From positions 1-64,000 of the forward strand of contig NZ_DATJIY010000160.1 of assembly GCF_035492835.1 (NCBI RefSeq): 64,000 nt of DNA, in the 5' to 3' direction. Below, piece by piece: positions 15,041 through 23,385 of this stretch; positions within the stretch are counted from its first letter, which is position 1; each line of letters opens with the position of its first letter. Position numbers and translations under genes: made by a program. The notes under the pieces are model-generated. The model did no database searches, was not told where the DNA came from, and saw only the letters and a program-made list of their open reading frames with translations. Source of the stretch: Dinghuibacter sp035492835. Its GTDB lineage: Bacteria; Bacteroidota; Bacteroidia; Chitinophagales; Chitinophagaceae.

Positions 15041-15983
15041 CTTCGAACGTTGCCTTCATCTTGCCCAGAAGATCGCTTTCCAGCATCTTTTGGGCAAGAA
15101 TGATCATATTCCGGAAAGCGGGCGCCTCCGATATACCGTGACCGATAATCACCGGCTTGGATACGCCCAGGATGGGGGTGCCCCCGTAATTTTCGTAGTG
15201 GAAGCGACGGAAGTATTCGTCCTGGCCGAGGTTACGGTGGGAGGCGACGTCGTAGAGCGATTCGGCCATCTTCAGGATGACGTTGCCCGTGAAACCCTCG
15301 CAGACCATGACGTCCGCGCCGCCCTGGAGGATGTCCCTGCCTTCGATGTTTCCGAGGAAGTGTATCTGGTCGGAGGCCTTGAGCAGGGGATAGGCCGCCT
15401 GGGCCAGGAGATTGCCCTTGCCTTCCTCTTCACCGATGTTGACCAGCCCGACCTTCGGGTCCTCGATCTGGAGGATGTGGCGGGCGTAGAGGCTGCCGAG
15501 GATGGCGAACTGGAGGAGGTTTTCGGCCTTACAGTCGGCGTTCAGGCCGACGTCCAGGAGGAGGGAGAAGCTACCGTCCAGCTTGGGGATGATGGTGGAG
15601 ATCGTCGGCCGCAGCACGCCCTCGATGGACTTGATGCTGTAAAAAGTGCCGACCATCATAGCGCCGGTGTTGCCGGCGCTGATAAATGCGTCGATCTCTC
15701 CGGACGCCAACAGCTTGAAGCCCTTGGCGATCGAAGAGTTCGTTTTTTCCTTGAGCGCCCGGGTGGCGTGCTCCTGCATCCCGATGACCTCGGGGGCATC
15801 GACGATGCGCACGACATCCGGCGTATCGATAAACGGCTCTGCGGCCAAAAGGTACTTAACCTGCTGCTCGTCCCCGATCAGCGTCACGGGCATAGCCGTA
15901 GAAGACTGAAGATACTGCGCAACGCCCTTCACAGCTTCCTGTGGAGCGTAGTCGCCGCCCATCATGTCGATTCCAATGCGCAT
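15027..15983 (-). CDS. plsX: Phosphate acyltransferase PlsX
   Basis: A 318-residue PlsX, which turns acyl-ACP into acyl-phosphate for phospholipid synthesis at the membrane surface. It begins IGIDMMGGDYAP and contains SAGNTGAMM and GANTD-type blocks, then VMVCEGFTGNVILKM and a C-terminal YGGTPILGV. It is the last gene of the DUF177-rpmF-plsX operon, 15 nt after rpmF. No fabH follows, unlike the order in many bacteria. Confidence 0.97.
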   Translation of the reverse strand: MRIGIDMMGGDYAPQEAVKGVAQYLQSSTAMPVTLIGDEQQVKYLLAAEPFIDTPDVVRIVDAPEVIGMQEHATRALKEKTNSSIAKGFKLLASGEIDAFISAGNTGAMMVGTFYSIKSIEGVLRPTISTIIPKLDGSFSLLLDVGLNADCKAENLLQFAILGSLYARHILQIEDPKVGLVNIGEEEGKGNLLAQAAYPLLKASDQIHFLGNIEGRDILQGGADVMVCEGFTGNVILKMAESLYDVASHRNLGQDEYFRRFHYENYGGTPILGVSKPVIIGHGISEAPAFRNMIILAQKMLESDLLGKMKATFEALGA

Positions 15984-15998
15984 CAGCAGCGGTAAAAG

Positions 15999-16193
15999 TT
16001 ATGCCTTGAGGGGAGCCTTTTCTGCGACCAGTTTGCCTTTGTAGTACAACTTGCCTTCGCTGGTGTGGGCGCGGTGGCGGGGATGCAGTTCACCGGTGGT
16101 GGCGTCCTTGCTCAGGGTAACGGTTTCAGCCGTATAGTGGGTCCTTCTCTTGGCGCTGCGTTGTTGCGAGTGTCTGCGTTTAGGATTGGGCAT
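15999..16193 (-). CDS. rpmF: Ribosomal protein bL32
   Basis: A 64-residue basic protein beginning MPNPKRRHSQQRSAKRRTHY, the invariant bL32 start, followed by HPRHRAHTSEGKLYYKG. No zinc-binding cysteines are present, so this is the Zn-independent form. It lies 1 nt after the DUF177 gene and 15 nt before plsX, the widely conserved order. Confidence 0.98.
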   Translation of the reverse strand: MPNPKRRHSQQRSAKRRTHYTAETVTLSKDATTGELHPRHRAHTSEGKLYYKGKLVAEKAPLKA

Positions 16194-16194
16194 C

Positions 16195-16743
16195 TTACTT
16201 GTTTTTAAATTTATCTAATCCCTTCCACAGGGAATTGCTCGTTTTTTTGTTTTCGTCCCCCGAAGGATTCATTCCCGCCAACCGGGCCAGCACCTCCTTG
16301 TTACAGTACGGGCCGCCAATCTCGTTCTCGGCGCACATGCGTTGCATGGGCACGCTCAGGGAGATGAACTCGTATATCCAGCCCTTGACGTCGATATGGC
16401 TTTCGGTCCTGGATATATAAAAAACATCGGGGTCGGATTCCGTGTCGTTCATCTCGTCCGGATTGTCCACCATCTTGACCAGGATGTTGAATTCATCCCA
16501 GAGGTCCAGCGGTAAGTCGTTCCCGCAACGGTCGCACGATACATCCACCTTCCCGCCGACCTCGAACTTAAGGATCAAAAAGGACGCCTTTTTGTCCAGG
16601 GTCAACTTAACTTCCGCCTTTACGCCTTTAAAGTCCACCTTCCCGAATTCCTCGAAAAACGTGTCGTCGATCTCATACCGGTACTCATGCAAGCCCGGTT
16701 TCAAACCAACGAAAGCGATTTCAAAAGCCCGGCGACTAGTCAT
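16195..16743 (-). CDS. DUF177 (YceD-like) protein
   Basis: A 182-residue protein of the DUF177/YceD family, linked in other bacteria to 23S rRNA accumulation. It shows SCDRCGNDL (about 94-102, a CxxC), then a C-terminal ISLSVPMQRMC with a further Cys and GGPYCNKE. The four cysteines may bind zinc. First gene of the rpmF-plsX operon, behind a clean TACCTTTG box. Confidence 0.92.
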   Translation of the reverse strand: MTSRRAFEIAFVGLKPGLHEYRYEIDDTFFEEFGKVDFKGVKAEVKLTLDKKASFLILKFEVGGKVDVSCDRCGNDLPLDLWDEFNILVKMVDNPDEMNDTESDPDVFYISRTESHIDVKGWIYEFISLSVPMQRMCAENEIGGPYCNKEVLARLAGMNPSGDENKKTSNSLWKGLDKFKNK

Positions 16744-16764
16744 CGGAAGTTTTTAAAAGGTTTG

Positions 16765-16772
16765 CAAAGGTA
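16765..16772 (-). promoter_or_regulatory. -7 promoter box of the DUF177-rpmF-plsX operon
   Basis: TACCTTTG on the minus strand is an exact match to the Bacteroidota TAnnTTTG box, 21 nt upstream of the DUF177 start codon. No TTG is seen at the expected -33 distance. Confidence 0.6.
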
Positions 16773-16955
16773 GAGAAAAACGGGGGAATCGCCGAATTTT
16801 TCTTCTGGAAATGCGGCTGTGTCCAAAGTTACGGATTATTGGCGTAGGAGTCCACGGGCGCGCGGGGGTGGGGTACCCTAATTTCTAACATATTGGGAAT
16901 GAATAGACCCCGACAGCCTCTCGGGAAATGCCGCGATCATCTTACTTTTAATCCT

Positions 16956-18038
16956 ATGGCAAGATTGGCTGTCGCAAAATATAAAAGGCTTTTGATCCTG
17001 GTGGTGTTATCCCTGCTCGTGGCCTGGTTTGGCGTGTACCCCGGGGCGGTGGAATGGGCTTATAGCACCGGCGCATACCCGCACCTGGCGGCCTTGCTCC
17101 GGATACTGTTCGGGTGGATACCTTTTAGCGCGGGGGACGTCCTGTATTTTGCCGCCGGTGTTTTCCTCCTGACCGGTTTGATCGCCGCGATCCTCCGGCT
17201 GACGCGCCGCCGGTGGGACTGGCGCCAGTGGCTGGGGTGGGGGAGGCGCCTGGTGGAAGGCTTCCTCCTGATCGTATTGATCTTCAACCTGGCCTGGGCG
17301 CTCAACTATAACCGGCTGGGGATAGCGTACCAGCTGGGTTTGCAGCCGCGGCCCTACGACAAGGCGACGCTGGAGAACCTGGTCGATTCACTGCTGGTCC
17401 GTGTCAACCGGGAACGGTTGGCGTGCGTGCAACCGCTGCCGGCGCCATCCGACATACTACAGGGCGCGCGGGAGGCCTACGGGGACCTCCGGAGGGACAC
17501 CGCGCTGAGCTGTATATATTACCGGCATGCTTCGGTGAAGCCCTCGCTGTATGGGGAATGGGGGAACTACCTGGGTTTCCTGGGATACTATAACCCGTTT
17601 ACCGGGGAGGCGCAGGTCAACTGTACGGTGCCCGCCTTTACCCTGCCCTATACCAGCTGCCACGAGATGGCCCACCAGCTGGGTTATGCCAGCGAAAGCG
17701 AGGCCAACTTCGTCGGCTACCTGGCCGCTGTCCATTCGGGCGACCCCTGGTTCCGGTATTCGGCCTATTTCGACCTCTTCAACTACGCCGACCATGAATT
17801 GTTCTACCGGGACTCCGCGGCCGCCAGACAACGCTACCGGTCGCTGGACACGCTCGTGCGCGCCGACTACCATACCCTGGCGGTTTTTTACCGGAAGCAC
17901 CGAAACCCCATAGAACCGTTGCTGAATAAGATGTATGACGGGTACCTGAAGGCGCACAAACAGCCGCACGGGATAGAGAGCTACAACGAGGTAACGGGGT
18001 GGCTCATCGCCTACTGGAGCAAGTACGGGCGGTTGTAG
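16956..18038 (+). CDS. DUF3810 membrane protein with HExxH motif
   Basis: About 360 residues. Three N-terminal helices (about 10-30, 45-75 and 90-112) are followed by a large domain. This domain carries CHEMAHQLGYASESEANF, an HExxH zinc motif with a downstream Glu, as in membrane-tethered metallopeptidases. I chose the ATG giving MARLAVAKYK; the longer frame adds a non-conserved leader. The fold suggests proteolysis outside or at the membrane, but DUF3810 has no established activity. The 150 nt upstream (16773-16955) show nothing but AT-rich leader. Confidence 0.88.
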   Translation: MARLAVAKYKRLLILVVLSLLVAWFGVYPGAVEWAYSTGAYPHLAALLRILFGWIPFSAGDVLYFAAGVFLLTGLIAAILRLTRRRWDWRQWLGWGRRLVEGFLLIVLIFNLAWALNYNRLGIAYQLGLQPRPYDKATLENLVDSLLVRVNRERLACVQPLPAPSDILQGAREAYGDLRRDTALSCIYYRHASVKPSLYGEWGNYLGFLGYYNPFTGEAQVNCTVPAFTLPYTSCHEMAHQLGYASESEANFVGYLAAVHSGDPWFRYSAYFDLFNYADHELFYRDSAAARQRYRSLDTLVRADYHTLAVFYRKHRNPIEPLLNKMYDGYLKAHKQPHGIESYNEVTGWLIAYWSKYGRL

Positions 18039-18059
18039 CCCCGGCGCGCGGCGCCGTCC

Positions 18060-18596
18060 TTAGAATTTGTTCTTCCACATCATGCTTTCCACCGGCCGGT
18101 CCGGCTGCCCGCTGTATTTGGCGCCGGCCTTGCGGTTATACTTGACCGCCACTTCGCCGTCGACGGGGAAGTAGATCAGCTGCCCGACGGGCATGCCCGC
18201 GTATACGCGCACCGGTTGCTTGACCGAGATCTCCAGCGTCCAGTGCCCGCAAAAACCGACGTCGCCCTTGCCCGCGGTCGCGTGGATGTCGATGCCGAGG
18301 CGCCCGGTCGAGGACTTCCCTTCCAGGAAAGGCACGTGCGCGTGCGTCTCGGTATATTCCTGCGTCACACCGAGATAGAATTCATTCGGATGCAGCACGA
18401 TGCCTTCCTCCGGTATGTCGAAGTGCGCAATGGTATTGTGCCGGCGGGCGTCGAGCGTATTGTCGATATATTTGGCCAGGTGCTTGCCGAGGTGTACGTC
18501 ATACGAATTGCTGCCGAGACAGTCGGGCAGGAAAGGTTCGATCTTGATCGTGCCTTTCTCCATTTCTTCCAGGATGCGCTTGTCGGACAGTATCAT
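18060..18596 (-). CDS. dcd: dCTP deaminase
   Basis: A 178-residue nucleotide deaminase that makes dUTP (or dUMP in bifunctional forms) from dCTP. It begins MILSDKRILEEMEKG and contains FLEGKSSTGRLGIDIHATAG (SSxxR and the catalytic Glu region) and VGFCGHWTLEI. I used the ATG at the conserved start; a much longer frame through the neighbouring genes is spurious. It is divergent from the phosphopantetheinyl transferase, with 33 nt between the start codons. Confidence 0.97.
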   Translation of the reverse strand: MILSDKRILEEMEKGTIKIEPFLPDCLGSNSYDVHLGKHLAKYIDNTLDARRHNTIAHFDIPEEGIVLHPNEFYLGVTQEYTETHAHVPFLEGKSSTGRLGIDIHATAGKGDVGFCGHWTLEISVKQPVRVYAGMPVGQLIYFPVDGEVAVKYNRKAGAKYSGQPDRPVESMMWKNKF

Positions 18597-18629
18597 TAGC
18601 GTAAATTGCTGAATATTTGGTGTGCGAAG

Positions 18630-19253
18630 ATGGGACTTTTTTTCCAACAAGAAATAAACGAATATACACGCCTGGGGGTTTGGCACATTACGGAGCCCGC
18701 CGACTTCTTCCTGGAAAAAGTCCCCCTCCAGCGGGAAATCTCTCACCCCCACAAACGCCTCCAGCACCTGGCCGGCCGTTTTCTCCTCCGTTATCTCTTC
18801 CCGGACTTTCCCTACAAGGACATCCTCATCGCCGATACCCGTAAACCCTATATTCCCGGTGCCTCCTTCCATTTTTCCATTTCGCACTGCGGCAACTATG
18901 CCGCCGCGCTCGTGAGCCGCCGCTACCGCGTGGGCATCGACATCGAAGCCTTCACCCCCCGCGTCGAACGCATCCTCCATAAATTCCTCAGCCCCGAGGA
19001 ACAATCCTTCCTCGACCCCGCCGCGCCCCTCCGCCAGGCCATCGTATGCTGGGGCGCCAAGGAAGCCGTCTACAAATGGTATGGCATCGGCGAAATGGAC
19101 TTCATCCGCGACATGCCCCTGGAGCCCTTCGCGCTCCACGCCGAAGGCGCGCTCACGTGCTGTTTCACCAAGGAGACACCGCCGCGCCCGCTCCCTATGC
19201 AATACAAGACATGGGAGGACATGGCGCTGGTCCACCTGATTACCGAGCCATGA
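18630..19253 (+). CDS. 4'-phosphopantetheinyl transferase superfamily protein
   Basis: About 207 residues, the Sfp/AcpT-type transferase. It shows HFSISHCGNYAA, GIDIEAF (Mg-binding Asp/Glu) and WGAKEAVYKWYG, the WxxKEAxxK signature. It transfers phosphopantetheine from CoA to an acyl or peptidyl carrier protein. I chose the ATG giving MGLFFQQ. It shares a 33-nt divergent promoter region with dcd. No carrier protein or synthase is encoded within this window. Confidence 0.92.
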   Translation: MGLFFQQEINEYTRLGVWHITEPADFFLEKVPLQREISHPHKRLQHLAGRFLLRYLFPDFPYKDILIADTRKPYIPGASFHFSISHCGNYAAALVSRRYRVGIDIEAFTPRVERILHKFLSPEEQSFLDPAAPLRQAIVCWGAKEAVYKWYGIGEMDFIRDMPLEPFALHAEGALTCCFTKETPPRPLPMQYKTWEDMALVHLITEP

Positions 19254-19294
19254 ACGCGCGGCAGCGGCTGTCCACGGGCGGCGCGGCAACAGCG

Positions 19295-20557
19295 TTAATT
19301 CAGGAGCAGGTCCGACTCGTCGGACTCCTCGTCGTCCGTGAGGCGCAAGTCCACGGAATCCGACCCCGCGATCCCCTCGATGGACCCCTTGATATGGGCA
19401 GTGTTGAGCAGTACCTTTTCGAGTTGCTTTTCCCGCGCCTTCCACAGCTTCTCCATCGCGTCGCGTTCGCGTTGGATGGATAGCTTCATGGCCATGAAGC
19501 CCTCGCGGACGGCCTTCCATTGCTCGGCGAATTCGTTGGAGGTGAGGTAGCGGTACAGCATGATCATCTTTTCCCCCTGGTTTTCGGAGGAGCGGCCGGC
19601 AGCGTAGATGCGGACGACGCCGTCGCGGAGGACGTGGGCCAGCGCGCGGACCTCGGAAAAGGTGCAGATCCAGATGCCGTCGCGCTCGCCAAAACGTTCC
19701 ATGTCGCGGGGCATGGTTTGAGTGACGAGGACGGCAAGGTCAGCGCCGAGGTGGCGCATGTCTGCCTTGAGCTTTTCGGGCCAGTCGCGGGAGAATTCCT
19801 TAGTGCGCTTGCTCTCGTAGATGATCTTGCCGCAGACCTGGCCAAAGCTGTTGCGGATGGTTTGGATACAATCGGCGCCGCGAATGCCCTTGCCCACTTC
19901 TTCGACGAGGTCGAAGGGGAAGGCCGAGCGCAGCATTTCCTCGAGGGCCAGCTCCTGGACCTCGCCCTGGAGCTGCATGGAGCCCTGTTCGGCCTTGCGG
20001 CGCATTTCTTCGACGAGCTTCTTTTGATCGTCGAGTTGTTTTTCGAGCTCCCGTGTGCGCAACTGGTAGTCGTTGGTCGCGCGCTCGGCTTCTTCTTTGC
20101 GTATCTTTTCGCTTAAGGTGGCGCGTTCTTCGGTCAGGCGGCGCTGGAGCGTGAGGTCGAGCTCCTGTTCCTTGGTATGGAGGTCCTGGACCTTTTGGAG
20201 GAATTCGAGCTCCTTCCGGCGGGCTTCCTTTAACTTTTCTTCGCCGTCGCGGTTGGCCTCCTGTAACAGCCGCAACTGATTTTCGAAATCCGAGGAAATG
20301 GTGCGGCGGAGCTGCTCGCGTTCCTCCTGCGCTTGCCGGGCCAGCAGGGCTTCGCGTTCACGCGCCTCCCGGGCCAGTCCTGCCTCCTTATCACGGGCCT
20401 GTTTTTGGAGCTCCACTTCCTTCCGCGCGAACTCGTCGTCCCGCTGCTTCTTATATTTCGTCATCTGCTCGCGCAGATCGTTCTTGAATTCTTCTGATAC
20501 AGCCTCTTCCATCGGAAACCGGTGACCACAATTCGGGCATTTGATGTCTGTAGCCAT
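19295..20557 (-). CDS. DUF2130 coiled-coil protein
   Basis: A 420-residue protein. A CxxC zinc-ribbon half (IKCPNCGHRF) is at the N-terminus, followed by a very long charged coiled coil (about 20-200) and the conserved DUF2130 domain (about 205-400; GADCIQTI, GKIIYESKRTKEFS and ALVTQTMP blocks). The domain resembles nuclease-type folds by its EXK-like ESKRTKE, but no activity is established. Single gene. Confidence 0.9.
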   Translation of the reverse strand: MATDIKCPNCGHRFPMEEAVSEEFKNDLREQMTKYKKQRDDEFARKEVELQKQARDKEAGLAREAREREALLARQAQEEREQLRRTISSDFENQLRLLQEANRDGEEKLKEARRKELEFLQKVQDLHTKEQELDLTLQRRLTEERATLSEKIRKEEAERATNDYQLRTRELEKQLDDQKKLVEEMRRKAEQGSMQLQGEVQELALEEMLRSAFPFDLVEEVGKGIRGADCIQTIRNSFGQVCGKIIYESKRTKEFSRDWPEKLKADMRHLGADLAVLVTQTMPRDMERFGERDGIWICTFSEVRALAHVLRDGVVRIYAAGRSSENQGEKMIMLYRYLTSNEFAEQWKAVREGFMAMKLSIQRERDAMEKLWKAREKQLEKVLLNTAHIKGSIEGIAGSDSVDLRLTDDEESDESDLLLN

Positions 20558-20633
20558 TCCACTTTTTTTGCAAAGTAAGCCAGTTTTGCGATCTTAGCGC
20601 CAAACCATCTTTAGCACCCATCAAATCGGATTA

Positions 20634-21857
20634 ATGCGCATATTCCTGGTCAGCTTTCTGCTGGCGATGACGACCCTCCCATCCGTTGCCCAATGGGACC
20701 GGCAGTATAAACCCACCAGCAGCGGCTCCTGGATACAAGACAAGGATTTTTACCTGTTCACGCTCATGGAGCAGCCCGCCGTGCGGCAAACGCTGCAAAA
20801 AGACCCGGCGTTGCAGGAACTGCTGACAGAGCGCCAAAACCTGGTGAGTCAGGCGACAGGCAAGCATACCACAACGCCGCAGGTGGCGGTGCAAAAATTC
20901 ACCTGGACGCCGGAGGAAATCGGAAAGGTAGACAGCGCATTACAAAGACTGGACCTGAAGGATCTGGCCCGTGAGATGCGGCGCTCCGGCTATTGGATAC
21001 GCTATGCGGGCCTGCCGGATACTGCGCTGCTGCGCACCGCCTGGGAAGACGCTGCGCGCTGGCTAAACCGCGTCATCATGAATTATACGACCAACAAGGG
21101 TTTTCGCTACGCGGGCATTGACTCCGCCACCTTTGCGCCTTCGAGCCAGGTGACGACCGAAGCGTTGGGCGAAACGCTGATGATTCTTTGGCATCATATG
21201 GACCGGGTGACGGTTTTTTTCCAGCCGGGTTTGGAGCTGGCGCTGGACATACTCTTTATCAACAACCGGGACGAAGCGGGCCGGTTCGAGCCGTTGGATT
21301 CGACCAACCGTGAGGCCTACGCGAAGGCCGGCAAAACCGATTGGGCGCGCTTTCCCTACTCCGCCATCGTGCTTCCGGGCGAGGGACCCGAGAACGACTG
21401 GGCGATGAGCCCCGTGGGGAAATACCGCTGCCAGCTGGGTGAGGAGGCCTATCGCGCCGGCAAAGCGCCCTTTATCATCGTTTCCGGCGGATTTGTCCAC
21501 CCGTTCCAAACGCCGTATTGCGAAGCGGTGGAAATGAAAGACTACCTGGTGCATACGCTCGGTATCCCCGACGAAGCCGTGATCCTGGAGCCACACGCCC
21601 GTCATACCACGACCAACATCCGGAACGCCAACCGGATCATGCTCCGCCAGGGTTTCCCGTCGGACAAGCGCGTCCTTTGCGTATCCACCGCCGGACAGGC
21701 GGCGTATATCCTCGCGCCCTTTTTTGCGGGCCGCTGCAAATTCGAGATGGGATACGTCCCGTTTACGGACGTCAAACAGGAAGACCCTTTCAGCCTTTCG
21801 TACAAAATCGAGGTCAATTCCCTGCAAATGGATGGAATCGATCCATTAGACCCATAA
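20634..21857 (+). CDS. YdcF/ElyC-like (DUF218) exported protein
   Basis: A 407-residue protein with a signal peptide (about 1-18). A helical N-terminal half is followed by the DUF218 domain (about 245-390: SAIVLPGEGPEND, then FIIVSGGFVHP, EPHARHTTTNIRNANR). DUF218 proteins (SanA, ElyC, YdcF) act in envelope maintenance or envelope polysaccharide handling; the reaction is unknown. An extra N-terminal half of about 230 residues is unusual compared with the short E. coli members. The next gene starts 20 nt later on the same strand. Confidence 0.85.
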   Translation: MRIFLVSFLLAMTTLPSVAQWDRQYKPTSSGSWIQDKDFYLFTLMEQPAVRQTLQKDPALQELLTERQNLVSQATGKHTTTPQVAVQKFTWTPEEIGKVDSALQRLDLKDLAREMRRSGYWIRYAGLPDTALLRTAWEDAARWLNRVIMNYTTNKGFRYAGIDSATFAPSSQVTTEALGETLMILWHHMDRVTVFFQPGLELALDILFINNRDEAGRFEPLDSTNREAYAKAGKTDWARFPYSAIVLPGEGPENDWAMSPVGKYRCQLGEEAYRAGKAPFIIVSGGFVHPFQTPYCEAVEMKDYLVHTLGIPDEAVILEPHARHTTTNIRNANRIMLRQGFPSDKRVLCVSTAGQAAYILAPFFAGRCKFEMGYVPFTDVKQEDPFSLSYKIEVNSLQMDGIDPLDP

Positions 21858-21877
21858 ATAAGAAACAACCAAGAAAC

Positions 21878-22540
21878 ATGAAGTACAAATTGATGGTAAT
21901 GGCATGCCTGCTCACAGCCGCGGCAAAAGCAGAAACACGGGACTCGCTCACCCAAAACGGTTACACGCTGATCTTTATCAACCAGGACGACGGTTTCGAT
22001 CCGGCCGTCAAGGAACGCCTGATCAGCACTTTTTTTACGGTGTACCCGAAAGAGGCGGCCGCCTATAATCTGAACACCGCCCGGAAGGTCACTTTTGTCA
22101 TCGACACCAGCTACAAGGGCGTGGCCGCCACCGGCAACAACGTGACCAGCTTTAATCCCGAGTGGTTCAGGAAGCACCCCGGGGATATAGACGTCGTGAC
22201 GCACGAGGTGATGCACATCGTGCAGGCCTATCCGCACCACAGCGGGCCGGGTTGGATCACCGAAGGGATCGCGGACTACGTTCGCTATGATATGGGCGTG
22301 GACAACGCGGGCGCGGGCTGGAAGCTGCCGGATTACAAACCCACCCAAAGCTATACACAGGCGTATCGCGTCACCGCGCGTTTCCTGGCGTGGCTGGAAG
22401 GACACGGGCACGCCGGCGTGGTGAAGGCCCTGGATAACGCCATGCGTACCAGGACATATACCGACAACACCTGGAAACAATTGACCGGCAAGAGCGTGGA
22501 CGAGCTCTGGGCGGATTATGCGGCTAACCCGGCGCTGTAA
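21878..22540 (+). CDS. Basic secretory protein-family metallopeptidase
   Basis: A 220-residue secreted protein with a signal peptide ending near AKAE. The zinc motif THEVMHIVQAYP (HExxH at about 109-113) is followed by GPGWITEGIADYVRY, whose third ligand lies downstream. This is the plant-type basic secretory protein fold, widespread in Bacteroidota as exported peptidases. I chose the ATG giving MKYKLMVM, 20 nt after the YdcF-like gene. Confidence 0.9.
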   Translation: MKYKLMVMACLLTAAAKAETRDSLTQNGYTLIFINQDDGFDPAVKERLISTFFTVYPKEAAAYNLNTARKVTFVIDTSYKGVAATGNNVTSFNPEWFRKHPGDIDVVTHEVMHIVQAYPHHSGPGWITEGIADYVRYDMGVDNAGAGWKLPDYKPTQSYTQAYRVTARFLAWLEGHGHAGVVKALDNAMRTRTYTDNTWKQLTGKSVDELWADYAANPAL

Positions 22541-22561
22541 AGCGAATAATGAACTATAATG

Positions 22562-22591
22562 GGGCGCGCCGGCCAACGGCATGGCGCGCCC
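22562..22591 (+). terminator. Strong GC hairpin after the metallopeptidase gene
   Basis: GGGCGCGCC-12 nt-GGCGCGCCC is a perfect 9-bp stem 21 nt after the stop. A second weaker stem, CCGGC-10 nt-GCCGG (22598-22617), leads to a T5 run at 22625. Together they make a plausible terminator. Confidence 0.6.
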
Positions 22592-22653
22592 AAACAACCG
22601 GCCTGTGCCATCGCCGGCGCGCACTTTTTCCGTAACTTAGGCTAACTTTTGCT

Positions 22654-23034
22654 ATGCCGAAATACGTCAAAATGTTCTCCGGGGTCCTGGTGGCCTATTT
22701 CTTCCTGCTTGGGATATTCGGGCTGGCGTGCCTGCTCCATTTTAATAAGGACTATGAACAAAACAGCGGCAACATGGGGCCGGTATACTTCTACGTGTAC
22801 TATAGCCTGGCCACCGCCTATTATAGCTCATTCCTGGTATGGGCATACCTGTTGTACAGGGGCAAAACGACGCGTAGCCCACGACACGCCCGGCTCCAGC
22901 TGTCCCTGATATTCCTGCTGGGCGTGGGGAGCTCCGTGATGCTGATCATCCTCTGGCGGATGTATATCGCGCAGGAGGCGACGGCTTACATAAAGAATTG
23001 CTCCGCCGCGATCTTGCCATCCTTGACCGTATAG
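22654..23034 (+). CDS. Small membrane protein, unknown
   Basis: A 126-residue protein with three hydrophobic helices (about 8-28, 46-66 and 84-106). I do not recognise it. The last 17 codons overlap the 3' end of the convergent SnoaL-like gene. The upstream stretch has CTAACTTTTGC, close to a -7 box, 6 nt from the ATG. Probably genuine because the helices are regular. Confidence 0.55.
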   Translation: MPKYVKMFSGVLVAYFFLLGIFGLACLLHFNKDYEQNSGNMGPVYFYVYYSLATAYYSSFLVWAYLLYRGKTTRSPRHARLQLSLIFLLGVGSSVMLIILWRMYIAQEATAYIKNCSAAILPSLTV

Positions 23035-23345
23035 ACGCAAAGCTCGGCCATTTTGCTCCGGGGGCGTCCCTTCATGGTCATGTCCATGTCGAGCACAAAG
23101 GCGATGGTGTTGCCGGTGACCAGGGGCTGCGACGTGGTGATACCGTGGGTAGCCTCCACCATAGCATCGAAGTCCTTACCTTTTTTGTCGATAGCGGCCA
23201 TGCCTTTGACTTCCTTTTCGAAACCCGGGGAAGCCTCGGGTTCGATGCTGACACAGTCGGCGGCGTATAACTCCTTGTGGGCCTGTTCCCACTTGCCTTC
23301 TTTGCAAAGGGCGACGAGGCGATCGGCGATTTGTTGGGTAGTCAT
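22986..23345 (-). CDS. SnoaL/NTF2-like protein
   Basis: A 119-residue alpha+beta cone protein of the SnoaL-like type: N-terminal helices (QQIADRLVALCKEGKWEQA), ELYAADCVSIEPEA, then beta strands ending VKDGKIAAEQFF. I chose the ATG giving MTTQQIAD, where the family begins. Such proteins act as small hydrolases or isomerases or bind ligands; the ligand here is unknown. It diverges from the DUF1800 gene with 40 nt between starts. Confidence 0.85.
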   Translation of the reverse strand: MTTQQIADRLVALCKEGKWEQAHKELYAADCVSIEPEASPGFEKEVKGMAAIDKKGKDFDAMVEATHGITTSQPLVTGNTIAFVLDMDMTMKGRPRSKMAELCVYTVKDGKIAAEQFFM

Positions 23346-23385
23346 GGTATTAAACTTTTGTGTTGAAAAAAGGTCAAAACAAAGT

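Noticed and set aside
15090..15995. A 301-codon plus-strand frame opposite plsX
   Set aside because: Antisense to an essential, well-recognised gene; amino-acid make-up is typical of a shadow frame.
18597..19520. N-terminal extension of dcd through the neighbouring genes (486 codons)
   Set aside because: dCTP deaminase begins at MILSDK. The extension is antisense to the phosphopantetheinyl transferase and has no domain.
21602..22624. A 340-codon minus-strand frame across the YdcF-like and metallopeptidase genes
   Set aside because: It crosses two clear genes and the GC hairpin on the other strand and shows no protein-like pattern.
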